Shown here piece by piece: positions 7,481 to 15,803 of a DNA stretch of 21,845 nt (position 1 is the first letter of the stretch; each line of letters begins with the position of its first letter). The notes beneath the pieces are model-generated. The model did no database searches. It worked only from the letters and a program-made list of their open reading frames with translations, and had not been told where the DNA came from. The stretch is taken from positions 1 through 21,845 of the forward strand of contig JBPBQT010000256.1 in the NCBI GenBank assembly GCA_050955065.1. Reading direction: 5' to 3'. A program made the translations under genes and the position numbers. This stretch comes from Robbsia sp050955065. Lineage in GTDB: Bacteria > Pseudomonadota > Gammaproteobacteria > Burkholderiales > Burkholderiaceae.

Positions 7481-7987
7481 GTTTATCTCCCTGCAAAGGA
7501 CGATGGACCGCTCCGCCGGTCGCTCCGGTCGCTCCGGTCGCGACAATGGGACCTTCCGAACGGCAATTTCATATTTACGGCGTCTGGCGCGGAAACTGAA
7601 GGGTCATCGCATGGAATCGGGGCCAGGCATTGAACCAGGGGCGCAGATCGACACTACTCCGAACGATCGTGCTTTTTATCGTCGGTGTTATCCCTGAAGG
7701 CGTGGTCGCGGCGCGCGGCGGCAAGCGGGTCGGCGGCATCGAAAGCGCCGTCCCGGGATCGTGCCGGTCCTGCAGGACCGCTCGCCCCGAGCCCATGGCA
7801 AAGGGGTATTTGCGAACCGGTTTCCAGGACTTGCAGTCATTTCGGTGTCTGTTCGAGAAATTTGCTGGACGTGGCGCGCCGGCGTACGACGCCGGCGACG
7901 GTTCGCACGGATGCACGTCTTCCCCTGCCTGACCCGACAGCCGATACGCGGCGCGGGCCATGGCACGGTCTAGAGCAGGTGCTCGAA
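7481..7987. other. 507-bp gap between argC and the OmpW-family gene
   Basis: Open frames exist on both strands but none has a coding look or a ribosome site. Two features are visible: a short 9-bp repeat (GCTCCGGTC, two exact copies at 7522-7539 and a third with a 3-bp insertion at 7510-7521), and a perfect 16-bp palindrome at 7765-7780. A weak 5-bp hairpin follows the argC stop (7973-7984) without a T-run. Confidence 0.5.
7765..7780. promoter_or_regulatory. Perfect 16-bp palindrome
   Basis: CGGTCCTG followed by CAGGACCG, in the middle of a 507-bp gap. It may be a binding site for a dimeric regulator or a short stem; no gene start is within 250 bp. Function unknown. Confidence 0.4.
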
Positions 7988-8935
7988 TCAGACGGTCAGG
8001 CCGAAGCCTTCGTCGAGCCCCAGATGGAGGTTCATGCATTGCACCGCCGCGCCGGCCGCGCCCTTGCCCAGATTGTCGAGCCGGGCGATGGTGACGATGC
8101 GCTCGTCGTCACCGAAGACGAACAGATCGACACGGTTCGTGCCGTTGCACGCCTGGATATCGAAAAAGCCGCTGTCCAGATTTTCCGCCGCGCCCAACGG
8201 ATGGACCTTGACGAAATGCTCGCCCGCATAATGCTGGGACAGGCAGGCGTGGACATCCGCGATACCCGCGGGCCGCACGAATTGCCGGGGGTGCCAGTAC
8301 GTCGTCACCGCCAGCCCCTGGTAGAAATCGCCCACGATCGGCGTGAAGATCGGCGCCTGATCGAGACCGGCGTGGAAACGCATCTCGGGCAGGTGCTTGT
8401 GGTTCAGCGCGAGCGCATACGCGCGCGGACTCGCGAGCTGCGGCAACTGTCCCGACTCATAGTCGGCGATCATCTTCTTGCCGCCGCCGCTGTAGCCGGT
8501 GATCGAATAGCTCGACACCGGGTAGTCGGACGCCACCAGGCCGCTGGCCACCAGCGGCTGGACGCTCAGCAGGAACGCCGAGGCGTGGCAGCCGGGGACG
8601 GCGATGCGTTTCTTCGTGCGCAGCGCCTCGCGGTAGCGGGAACCGAGTTCGGGCAGGCCATACGCCCAGTTCGGATCGGTTCGAAACGCGGTGCTCGCAT
8701 CGATGATGCAGGTGCGCGGCTGGGTCGACAGCGCCACCGATTCGCGCGAAGCGGTATCCGGCAGGCAGAGGAACGTGACGTCGGATGCATCGATCAGCTC
8801 CCGACGGGCGTCGGCGTCCTTGCGACGGTTTTCATCGATACGCAGGATCCGGATGTCGTCGCGGGCGCTGAGATATTCGAAAATACGCAGGCCGGTGGTG
8901 CCTTCCTGGCCATCGACAAATACATTGAAGCTCAT
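7988..8935 (-). CDS. argC: N-acetyl-gamma-glutamyl-phosphate reductase, type 2
   Basis: Third step of arginine synthesis: NADPH-dependent reduction of N-acetylglutamyl phosphate to the semialdehyde, in the cytoplasm. Seen: start MSFNVFVDGQEGTTGLRIFEYL with the dinucleotide-binding glycine turn (GQEGTTG); FLCLPDTASRESV; DASTAFRTDPNWAYGLPEL; IAVPGCHASAF with the catalytic Cys116; and ALNHKHLPEM with the conserved histidine region. It has 315 residues, the length of the short type-2 ArgC class. ATG 8935 has a GAGG ribosome site upstream. There are no other arginine genes nearby. An unusually structured stretch lies upstream and could be a leader controlling this gene. Confidence 0.95.
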   Translation of the reverse strand: MSFNVFVDGQEGTTGLRIFEYLSARDDIRILRIDENRRKDADARRELIDASDVTFLCLPDTASRESVALSTQPRTCIIDASTAFRTDPNWAYGLPELGSRYREALRTKKRIAVPGCHASAFLLSVQPLVASGLVASDYPVSSYSITGYSGGGKKMIADYESGQLPQLASPRAYALALNHKHLPEMRFHAGLDQAPIFTPIVGDFYQGLAVTTYWHPRQFVRPAGIADVHACLSQHYAGEHFVKVHPLGAAENLDSGFFDIQACNGTNRVDLFVFGDDERIVTIARLDNLGKGAAGAAVQCMNLHLGLDEGFGLTV

Positions 8936-9006
8936 CGTGCTGCCTCGTGTGGAAAAGGGTGGATCGTAAGGGCAGTGCAGCCTTGCGTCGTCTGGCGTCA
9001 CCTAAT

Positions 9007-9143
9007 GCACGTTCCCGGAACCGCGGACAGGGCGAACAGGGCAGCGTACGCGGGTGGCGGGCCGTCGGACGCCGGGAACGCCGGTTCGCGCGGCGAGTCA
9101 GACGCGCAACCGCGCGGCGTTGCCCGTTCGTCCGGGAACGTGC
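9007..9143 (-). promoter_or_regulatory. Candidate structured leader upstream of argC
   Basis: GCACGTTCCCGGA (9007-9019) and its exact reverse complement TCCGGGAACGTGC (9131-9143) enclose about 110 bases. Inside, CGAAC(A)GGGCA on the left nearly pairs with TGCCCGTTCG at 9121-9130, and further GC-rich inverted segments occur. A -10-like TAAAAT on the minus strand lies at 9161-9156, which would put the whole element in the argC 5' untranslated region. No -35 was found. A regulatory role is inference. Confidence 0.4.
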
Positions 9144-9221
9144 TGTGGTCGGCGTATTTTAAAGGTGTGCGGGCGCCTGCGTGGAATTGCTTGTTCTTTC
9201 ATGCGCATCGCTGGCAGGAAT

Positions 9222-9776
9222 CTACCGGCGTGGTTGGTTTTTGACGACGATGGTCGCATGCGCCAGCGCGCTATCGAGAATTTCATGCTCGAAGAACGGT
9301 GCCGGACGGCCCGCAGCGACCCGCAGATTCGTCGTCTTCAGCGCATAGACGGTCAGCACGTAACGGTGTACCGTACCGGCGGGAGGACAGGGGCCGCCAT
9401 AGCCGTCGTTGTCGAAATCGTTGCGCGCCTCCAGGGCGCCAAGCGCGGCCAGTGCACCGGAAGCGCTGGCGTTGGTGTCCAGTTGCTTGATCGACGCGGG
9501 AATATTGACGACCGCCCAGTGCCACCAGCCGCGACCGGGCGTGTCGATATCGTGCAGCGTGATCGCAAAGCCGACGGTGCCGGGCGGCGCGTTGCGCCAG
9601 CTCACCGCGGGGGACCGGTTCCTGCCCGCGCACCCGCCGAGGTTGGACATCTGCGCGGCGTGCAGTGTCTCGCCGGCGACAAAGTCAGTACTGCCGATGG
9701 AAAACGGCTCCTGGGCAAGCGCGGGCGCGGCGCAGTCCAGCGACCAGACCAGACAGGCGACGCGGATGACGCGCAT
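9222..9776 (-). CDS. Secreted PEBP/YbhB-family protein
   Basis: Phosphatidylethanolamine-binding-protein (RKIP/YbhB) family; bacterial members are of unknown role. Seen: hydrophobic signal peptide MRVIRVACLVWSLDCAAPALAQ with likely ALA/Q cleavage, so probably periplasmic. The ligand-pocket motifs follow: SPAVSWRNAPPGTVGFAITLHDIDTPGRGWWHWAVVNIP (DxDxP and HW elements), then DNDGYGGPCPPAGTVHRYVLTVYAL, the GYGGPCPP...HRY signature of YbhB. It has 184 residues. The start at ATG 9776 is chosen because it places the signal peptide at the N-terminus; the frame extends upstream to 9911 without signal character. No strong Shine-Dalgarno is visible. It is separated from argC by 286 bp. Confidence 0.9.
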   Translation of the reverse strand: MRVIRVACLVWSLDCAAPALAQEPFSIGSTDFVAGETLHAAQMSNLGGCAGRNRSPAVSWRNAPPGTVGFAITLHDIDTPGRGWWHWAVVNIPASIKQLDTNASASGALAALGALEARNDFDNDGYGGPCPPAGTVHRYVLTVYALKTTNLRVAAGRPAPFFEHEILDSALAHATIVVKNQPRR

Positions 9777-10055
9777 GACGCGTTGCGCCGTACAGGATGC
9801 GGAGGCAATTCGCGTCGGAAGACCGGGGTGGCAGCCGGGAACGGCAACGACTCGCGAAGGAGGAGGAAGGCTTCGAACGCGGACCGGATTCCCGCTCTGT
9901 TGTGCTTGCATGACGCTGAATCGAGCGGCGAACCGCTTCGTTAAAATTTTTTATGCGATATCCAGACCATTGTGGATGAGTCTAACACGCGCACGGGCCT
10001 CGCATGGCCGGGCAGGAGTGGCATTTTGTCAAAAAGCTTTGTCGAGGGAATCGAT

Positions 10056-10733
10056 ATGACGCAGCCGATCAGAGTCATCATCGCGGACGATCATCCGCTC
10101 ATCCTGTTGGGCACCGCGTTGTCGCTGGCCGACCCCAAGCAGTTCCAGGTGACGGGCAAGGCGCGCAATTCGACCGAATTGATCGCGCTGCTCGCCAGCG
10201 CGCCGTGCGACGTGCTCGTCTGCGATCTGGCGATGCCCGGCGGCGCGTACGGCGATGGTCTACCGATGATCGCCTATATCCATCGGCATTTTCCGCACGT
10301 GCGCCTGATCGTGCAGACGATGCTGGACAACCCCGGGATCCTGAAAGGGCTGCAGCAATCGGGCGTCAAGGGGGTATTGAACAAGGGCGACGACATGGCG
10401 CTGATCACCGCGGCGGTGGCGGGCGTCATGGGGGGCGGTGCCTACATCGGACCGTCGATTCGCAAGGCGTTCGAGCGCGTCGGCATGAACGAGCAGGAGG
10501 GCGGCGTGGCGGCCACGCTCAGCAAGCGGGAGTCGGAAGTGCTGCGCCTCTACGTCGGCGGGGCCACCGTCAAGGAGATCGCGTCGAGCCTGAACCGCAG
10601 CGTCAAGACGATCAGCACGCAGAAGATGTGCGCGATGCAGAAGATCGGCGTCAGCCGCGATGCCGATCTCTTCAAATACGCACAGATGAACGGTTTCCTG
10701 AATCTGCCGGGCGACGCGCTCACCCTGGACTAG
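10056..10733 (+). CDS. RcsB-like response regulator (NarL/FixJ family)
   Basis: Two-component transcription regulator of 225 residues. Seen: receiver domain with acidic pair Asp11-Asp12 (IIADDHP), phospho-acceptor Asp57 (VLVCDLAMPG), Thr88 and Lys110. Then comes a LuxR-type HTH: LSKRESEVLRLYVGGATVKEIASSLNRSVKTISTQKMCAMQKIGV (about 172-216). Its order KTISTQK..AMQKIGV closely follows RcsB/EvgA. ATG 10056 has GAGGGAA about 7 bases upstream, so the start is secure. No histidine kinase is in the window, so its partner is elsewhere. The genes on either side (a PEBP protein and pyrE, both minus strand) give no functional hint. Confidence 0.93.
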   Translation: MTQPIRVIIADDHPLILLGTALSLADPKQFQVTGKARNSTELIALLASAPCDVLVCDLAMPGGAYGDGLPMIAYIHRHFPHVRLIVQTMLDNPGILKGLQQSGVKGVLNKGDDMALITAAVAGVMGGGAYIGPSIRKAFERVGMNEQEGGVAATLSKRESEVLRLYVGGATVKEIASSLNRSVKTISTQKMCAMQKIGVSRDADLFKYAQMNGFLNLPGDALTLD

Positions 10734-10750
10734 CCGCCCGGTCGAACCGT

Positions 10751-11434
10751 TCAGCTGCTGGTGTTGACGCCGCCGTTGCGGACGGACCAGCCGGCCGGAT
10801 CGTGTAGGAAGGCCTCGACCTCGTCGAGCGTGTTCTTGTCGAAATAGGACTGGGTGCGTGCGACGGCCAGCACGTCGTGCCAGGTCGCCAGCGCGTGCAG
10901 CGAGACGCCGATGTCCGCCAGTGCCGTCTGGCTCTGCTGGAAAATGCCGTAGTGGAACAGCACGAACACGTGCTTGACCTCGGCGCCCGCGGTGCGCAGC
11001 GCTTCGCAGAAGTTGATCTTGCTGCGGCCGTCGGTCGTCAGATCCTCGACCAGCAGGACGCGCGAGCCGGGTTCGAGGTGGCCTTCGATCTGCGCGTTCC
11101 GGCCGAACCCCTTCGGCTTCTTGCGCACGTACTGCATCGGCAGATCGAGACGGTCGGCGATCCACGCGGAGAACGGAATGCCGGCGGTCTCGCCCCCGGC
11201 GACCGAATCCAGCTGCTCGAAGCCGATGTCGCTGAGGATGACCTTTTCCGCCATTTCCATCAACGCGCGACGCGCGCGCGGAAAGGAGATCAGCTTGCGG
11301 CAATCGATGTAGACCGGGCTGGCCCAGCCGGACGTCAGTTTGAACGGGGTTTGTGCATTGAAATGCACGGCCTGTACTTCCAGAAGGATCTTGGCGGTCG
11401 TTTCGGCGATCGATTGACGCTCGGTGCTATTCAT
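10751..11434 (-). CDS. pyrE: Orotate phosphoribosyltransferase
   Basis: Pyrimidine synthesis: joins orotate to PRPP to give orotidine 5'-phosphate. Seen: FKLTSGWASPVYIDCRKLISFPRAR near residues 31-55 (orotate/PRPP site), AGGETAGIPFSAWIADRLDLPMQYVRKKPKGFG (catalytic lysine loop region), and the PRPP motif VLLVEDLTTDGRS, in the form found in the alpha/beta-proteobacterial ORPT subgroup. It has 227 residues. The ATG at 11434 is the only reasonable start; its ribosome site is weak. A -10-like TAAAAT on the minus strand (11490-11485) lies about 50 bases upstream. It is convergent with the response regulator (17 bp apart) and divergent from the DUF481 gene. Confidence 0.96.
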   Translation of the reverse strand: MNSTERQSIAETTAKILLEVQAVHFNAQTPFKLTSGWASPVYIDCRKLISFPRARRALMEMAEKVILSDIGFEQLDSVAGGETAGIPFSAWIADRLDLPMQYVRKKPKGFGRNAQIEGHLEPGSRVLLVEDLTTDGRSKINFCEALRTAGAEVKHVFVLFHYGIFQQSQTALADIGVSLHALATWHDVLAVARTQSYFDKNTLDEVEAFLHDPAGWSVRNGGVNTSS

Positions 11435-11792
11435 GATGTGAATCCGGTGGGGGCCTGCGCGGCGGAGCGGGCGACTGGGCCAGCATTTTACATGAGGCGG
11501 ACGCGCCGCGAGACCTCATCGCGCCGAAACCGTCCGCCATCGCGGTGCTGTCGCTCCCTGCGGCGGCCCCGGCTGCCCCGGCGGGCCGACCCTGCCACGG
11601 CCCCGGCCACACGCCGAGGCCGCACGCCGAGGCCGCACGCCGAGGCCGGGCCAGCGGCCAGGCGCAAGACCCGCCTCCTGTATGATTCGCCGCTCGCGCC
11701 AATCGTTGCGCAGGCAATTTATATCTCGTCTGTCATCGGCACGGCTGGCGCCCCACCGCGACTTTCCCCCATCGCTTTATCTTCCGGACATC
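11435..11792. other. Divergent gap pyrE / DUF481 gene
   Basis: A 358-bp non-coding stretch. It holds a minus-strand TAAAAT (11485-11490) probably serving pyrE, a 13-bp tandem repeat (11610-11648), a plus-strand TATGAT (11681-11686), and an AT-rich patch around 11715-11730 likely belonging to the DUF481 promoter. No -35 elements are convincing. Confidence 0.45.
11610..11648. repeat. 13-bp tandem repeat, three copies
   Basis: Unit CACGCCGAGGCCG occurs three times without mismatch (11610-11622, 11623-11635, 11636-11648), in the gap between pyrE and the DUF481 gene. Likely slippage-prone. Confidence 0.9.
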
Positions 11793-12566
11793 ATGGCTCT
11801 CAAGACAACCCGCGTACTTCCTTTCCTTCTGATGTTTGCGTCGGCGCCGCTGTGGGCGCAGATCGTCGGCCTGCCCAGCGACGCGGCGGTCAAGACCGAC
11901 GGCGTCTGGCGCGGCGCCGTGAACGGCGGCGTCAGCGTCGCCTCCGGCAACACCAACTCGACCAGCGTCAATATCAGCGCGAACCTGCAGCGCGCGACCG
12001 CCGTCGACAAATTCATCGCGGCGCTGACCGGTCTGTACGGCACGACGACATCGGACGGCGACCGGTCGGTCTCGGACAATCTGGTGAAGCTGGAAACCGA
12101 ATACGATCACGATCTCGGCAAGAAAGTCTATGGACTGGGCGTCTTCCAGGTGCAGCGCAATGAACTGCAGAACCTCAATTTCCAGTCGTCGCTGGGCGCG
12201 GGTCTGGGCTATCACGTCATCCGCACCACGCCGACCAGCTTCGATGTGTTCTCGGGTGTGTCGTTCAACTACGAAAAGTATTCGGGCGACACGCGCAATT
12301 ATCCCGAACTGCTGATCGGCGAAAATCTGGTGCACAAGCTCGGCAGCACGTCCTCGCTGAGCGAGCGTGTCTCGGTGTATCCGAATCTCGGCTATATCGG
12401 CAATTACCGTACGCAGGCCGACATCGCCCTGACGACGGCGATCGCCAGCCGCATCCAGTTGAAACTGTCGCTGTCGAACAGCTATCAGAATCATCCGGTG
12501 GCCGGCGTCAAGAAGGTCAACACGCTGTTCCTGACGACGATCGGCTACACGTTCGGTCCGAAATAA
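11793..12566 (+). CDS. DUF481 outer-membrane protein (YdiY-like)
   Basis: Predicted outer-membrane beta-barrel of the DUF481 family, some members of which are called salt-induced outer-membrane proteins; the role is unknown. Seen: signal peptide MALKTTRVLPFLLMFASAPLWAQ (cleavage after LWA), then WRGAVNGGVSVASGNTNSTSVNISANLQR, the typical DUF481 opening with the SGNTN motif. Alternating strands follow, including ETEYDHDLGKKVYGLGVFQVQRNELQNLNFQSSLGAGLGYHVI and the final LFLTTIGYTFGPK. It has 257 residues. The ATG at 11793 is chosen because it sits at the signal peptide; the ribosome site is weak. A GC-rich tandem repeat follows the stop codon. Confidence 0.9.
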   Translation: MALKTTRVLPFLLMFASAPLWAQIVGLPSDAAVKTDGVWRGAVNGGVSVASGNTNSTSVNISANLQRATAVDKFIAALTGLYGTTTSDGDRSVSDNLVKLETEYDHDLGKKVYGLGVFQVQRNELQNLNFQSSLGAGLGYHVIRTTPTSFDVFSGVSFNYEKYSGDTRNYPELLIGENLVHKLGSTSSLSERVSVYPNLGYIGNYRTQADIALTTAIASRIQLKLSLSNSYQNHPVAGVKKVNTLFLTTIGYTFGPK

Positions 12567-12600
12567 GGCCCGCCGCTGGTTCGGCCGCTACGGGTCTCCC

Positions 12601-12693
12601 GCCGCCGATCCCCGCCGCCGATCCCCGGCCGCCGACCCTCCGGCCGCCGACCCTCCGGCCGCCGACCCTCCGGCCGCCGACCCTCCGGCCGCC
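12601..12693. repeat. Compound GC-rich tandem repeat between DUF481 gene and maeB
   Basis: Two copies of a 13-bp unit (GCCGCCGATCCCC, 12601-12626) run into four exact copies of a 15-bp unit (CCGGCCGCCGACCCT, 12625-12684) and a partial fifth. The array fills much of the 232-bp gap before maeB. Confidence 0.9.
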
Positions 12694-12798
12694 CGCGCGC
12701 CTCGTCCCGCGCGCGACCAAAGGTCGCACGCCTCCGCGCCGGTTCGGCTGCATTCTGTCGCCATTCGCGATTTTTCCTTCCCTATAGCAGAGCCTCCC

Positions 12799-15069
12799 AT
12801 GGACGAAGAACTCAAGCAGAACGCGCTGGCCTATCACCAGTATCCCCGCCCGGGAAAGATCTCGGTCACGCCCACCAAGCCGCTGTCCAACGGACTGGAT
12901 CTGGCGCTGGCCTATTCGCCGGGCGTGGCCGCCGCCTGCGAAGCCATCCACGCCGATCCTCTGGATGCGAACAAGTACACGTCGCGCAGCAACCTGGTGG
13001 GCGTCATCACGAACGGCACGGCGGTGCTGGGGCTGGGCAATATCGGACCGCTCGCGGCGAAACCGGTGATGGAAGGCAAGGGCTGCCTGTTCAAGAAGTT
13101 CGCCGACATCGACGTCTTCGACATCGAACTCGACGAGACCGACCCGGACAAGCTCGTCGATGCGATCGCGATGCTCGAACCCACGCTGGGCGGCATCAAT
13201 CTCGAGGACATCAAGGCACCCGAGTGCTTTTATATCGAAAAGAAGCTGCGCGAGCGCATGAAGATCCCGGTCTTCCACGACGACCAGCACGGCACCGCGA
13301 TCATCGCCTCCGCGGCGATCCTCAACGGCCTGCAGGTGGTGGGCAAGCAGATCGGCGAGGTCCGCCTGGTCTGCTCGGGCGCGGGCGCCGCGGCGATCGC
13401 CTGCCTGGACCTGCTGGTGCACCTGGGACTGAAGAAGGAACACGTCCTGATGGTGGATTCGAAGGGCGTGGTACACGCCGGGCGCGACAATCTGGATGCG
13501 TCGAAGGCCGTCTACGCCGTCGCGACCGACGCCCGCACGCTGGCCGACGCGACGCGGGGCGCCGACATCTTCCTGGGCTGTTCCGCCGCCGGCGTATTGA
13601 AGCCGGAAATGGTCGCGTCGATGGGCGACAGGCCGCTGATCCTGGCGCTGGCGAATCCCGAGCCGGAGATCCGCCCGGAAGACGCGAAGAAGGTGCGTCC
13701 CGACGCGATCATCGCGACGGGCCGCTCGGACTACCCGAACCAGGTCAACAACGTCCTGTGCTTCCCGTTCATCTTCCGCGGCGCGCTGGACGTCGGCGCG
13801 ACGTCGATCACCGAGGCGATGAAGCTGGCGGCGGTCAAGGCGATCGCCGAGCTGGCGCAGGAAACGGATCACGGCGACGAGGTCGCGAAGGCCTATGCCG
13901 GCCACACGCTGGAATTCGGTCCCGAGTACCTGATCCCCAAGCCGTTCGATCCGCGCCTGATCATCAAGATCGCGCCGGCGGTGGCGCAGGCGGCGATGGA
14001 CTCGGGCGTGGCGACGCTGCCGATCGACGACTTCGACGCGTATCGCGAGCGGCTTGCCGCGACGGTGTATCGCAGCGGCATGGTGATGCGTCCGGTGTTC
14101 ACCGCGGCGCGCGCGAACCCCGCGCGCATCGTCTTCGCCGAAGGCGAGGACGAGCGCGTGCTGCGTGCCGCGCAATACGTGCTGGCCGAGAAGGTCGCGC
14201 GGCCGATTCTCGTCGGCCGGCCGGCGGTGATCGCCATGCGCCTGCAGAAGCTGGGCTCGAAACTGCGCGTCGGCGAGGATGTCGAGATCGTCGATCCCGA
14301 GGACGATTCGCGCTACCAGCAGTGCTGGCAGGCGTATCACGATCTCGCCGCGCGCGAAGGCGTGACGCCGGACGTCGCGAAAGCGGCGCTGCGCAAGTTC
14401 AACACGCTGATCGGGGCGATGCTGGTGCGCCTGGGCGACGCCGACGGCATGATCTGCGGGATGATCGACAGTTACCACAGCCATCTGCGCTTCATCGAGC
14501 AGGTGCTGGGTCGCGCCGACGGTGCCCGGAATTTCGCCGCGATGAACCTGTTGATGCTGCCGGGCCGCAACCTGTTCATCTGCGACACCTATGTGAACGA
14601 GGTGCCCACGTCCGAGCAGCTTGCCGACATGGCGATTCTCGCCGCGCGGCAGATCGAACGCTTCGGCATGACGCCGAAGGTCGCACTGCTGTCGAATTCG
14701 AACTTCGGCAGCGTGCCGTCCGCATCGGCGAAGCGCATGGCGCAGGCGCGCGAGCTGATCGCCGCGCGCGAGCCGACGCTCGCGGTCGAGGGAGAAATGC
14801 AGGGCGACGCCGCGCTGTCGGAAACGATCCGGCAGGCGGCCTATCCGGCGTCGCGGTTCAAGGGGGAAGCGAACCTGCTGCTGATGCCGAACGTCGAAGC
14901 GGCGAACATCGCGTACAACCTGCTGAAGATGACGGGCGGCGAAGGCGTGACGGTGGGGCCTTTCCTGCTGGGCGCGACGCATCAGGCGCACATTCTGACG
15001 CCCGCGGCCACGGTGCGCCGGATCATCAACATGACGGCGGTGGCCGTGGCGAACTGCACGCGCGGCTGA
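12799..15069 (+). CDS. maeB: NADP-dependent malic enzyme with C-terminal phosphotransacetylase-like domain
   Basis: Oxidative decarboxylation of malate to pyruvate with NADP(H), supplying NADPH and pyruvate. The 756-residue length matches the long MaeB class. Seen: KPLSNGLDLALAYSPGVA (about 30-50); SNLVGVITNGTAVLGLGNIGPLAAKPVMEGK; DIDVFDIELDETD; the metal-binding FHDDQHGTAI near 158; and the nucleotide-binding SGAGAAAIACLDLLVHLG near 193. From about residue 430 a Pta-like domain follows, with IVFAEGEDERVLRAAQYVL, GMICGMIDSYHSHLRF and the end HILTPAATVRRIINMTAVAV. In this class that domain is regulatory (acetyl-CoA binding) rather than catalytic; that is family knowledge. The start at 12799 matches the usual MDEELKQNALAYHQYPRPGKI beginning, though the ribosome site is weak. 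The gene is convergent with the TlpA-like gene, 19 bp apart. Confidence 0.97.
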   Translation: MDEELKQNALAYHQYPRPGKISVTPTKPLSNGLDLALAYSPGVAAACEAIHADPLDANKYTSRSNLVGVITNGTAVLGLGNIGPLAAKPVMEGKGCLFKKFADIDVFDIELDETDPDKLVDAIAMLEPTLGGINLEDIKAPECFYIEKKLRERMKIPVFHDDQHGTAIIASAAILNGLQVVGKQIGEVRLVCSGAGAAAIACLDLLVHLGLKKEHVLMVDSKGVVHAGRDNLDASKAVYAVATDARTLADATRGADIFLGCSAAGVLKPEMVASMGDRPLILALANPEPEIRPEDAKKVRPDAIIATGRSDYPNQVNNVLCFPFIFRGALDVGATSITEAMKLAAVKAIAELAQETDHGDEVAKAYAGHTLEFGPEYLIPKPFDPRLIIKIAPAVAQAAMDSGVATLPIDDFDAYRERLAATVYRSGMVMRPVFTAARANPARIVFAEGEDERVLRAAQYVLAEKVARPILVGRPAVIAMRLQKLGSKLRVGEDVEIVDPEDDSRYQQCWQAYHDLAAREGVTPDVAKAALRKFNTLIGAMLVRLGDADGMICGMIDSYHSHLRFIEQVLGRADGARNFAAMNLLMLPGRNLFICDTYVNEVPTSEQLADMAILAARQIERFGMTPKVALLSNSNFGSVPSASAKRMAQARELIAAREPTLAVEGEMQGDAALSETIRQAAYPASRFKGEANLLLMPNVEAANIAYNLLKMTGGEGVTVGPFLLGATHQAHILTPAATVRRIINMTAVAVANCTRG

Positions 15070-15088
15070 CGCGGCGCGACGCGAACGT

Positions 15089-15619
15089 TCAGGCCTGCTT
15101 GGACAGCGCGGTTTCCAGAAGCTTGTGCAGTTCGGGGAACGACGGCTCGCCGACGTAGCGCTTCAGGATGCGCCCGTCGCGATCGACCACGAAGGTGGTC
15201 GGCGTGAGCTGGACATTGCCGAACTGGCGCGCCGCGCTGCCGTCGTCGAGCGCCACCTTGAACGGCAGGCTGCGCGTCTTCGCGTAATTGGCCACGTACA
15301 TCGGCGCATCGTAGTTCATCGCCACGGCGACGAACTCCAGTCCGGCGGGTTTGTACTGCTCGAAGGTGCTGATCATCTGCGGCATCTCGTGCATGCAGGT
15401 CTCGCAGCTCGTCGCCCAGAAGTTGATCAGATAGACCTTGCCTTTCAGTTCGCCGGTCGAGACCTTCTGACCGGAAAGCAGCGTGAACGTGGCGTCGGGA
15501 ACATGCTTGGTCGATGTGAAGGCGAACCACCCGCTCACGGCGATGGCCAGCGCGACGATCACGGCCAGTGCCCCGAGCAGGCCCTTGCGGCCTGACGTCG
15601 ATGGGGATGCAGAGCTCAT
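15089..15619 (-). CDS. TlpA/ResA-like thioredoxin-fold protein, membrane anchored
   Basis: Periplasm-facing thiol-disulfide oxidoreductase, 176 residues. Seen: a single N-terminal membrane helix (GLLGALAVIVALAIAVSGWFAF, 13-34), then FTLLSGQKVSTGELKGKVYLINFWATSCETCMHEMPQM, with the CETC active site at Cys72-Cys75. Next come EFVAVAMNYDAPMYVANYAKTRSLPFKVALDD and VQLTPTTFVVDRDGRILKRYVGEP, with the cis-proline turn (TPTTF) and the last thioredoxin strands. ATG 15619 has GAGG upstream. Such proteins reduce c-type cytochromes or other periplasmic thiols; the partner here cannot be deduced. It is divergent from a lipoprotein gene (184 bp) and convergent with maeB. Confidence 0.93.
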   Translation of the reverse strand: MSSASPSTSGRKGLLGALAVIVALAIAVSGWFAFTSTKHVPDATFTLLSGQKVSTGELKGKVYLINFWATSCETCMHEMPQMISTFEQYKPAGLEFVAVAMNYDAPMYVANYAKTRSLPFKVALDDGSAARQFGNVQLTPTTFVVDRDGRILKRYVGEPSFPELHKLLETALSKQA

Positions 15620-15803
15620 GCGGGCAGCCTCGGCAAGTGGAAGGGGAAGGGAGTGCAGGGATTTTAACGCCGATTGAACGCCAATGCGCGGTGCAGGCAG
15701 CATGAAGCGGCGATAATGGCGGATTGACCACAATCCGCCCACTTGCGTGATCAGCGTCACCGGCCTCCATCGCCGCGGCACGTGCATCGCCAAGACCTTG
15801 CCT

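Noticed and set aside
7575..8039. Minus-strand frame of 154 codons after argC
   Set aside because: No domain or signal, biased composition, and overlaps the argC 3' end; treated as non-coding.
7685..9244. Long plus-strand frame across argC
   Set aside because: Antisense to argC and low-complexity charged composition; no ribosome site.
9924..9952. 5-bp stem with nearby T-run
   Set aside because: Looks terminator-like on the plus strand, but no plus-strand gene ends there, and the T-run is about 10 bases away from the stem.
12517..14991. Open frame of over 800 codons opposite maeB
   Set aside because: Composition is Arg/His/Asp-rich with Gly-Gly-Arg repeats copied from the tandem array; a shadow of maeB.
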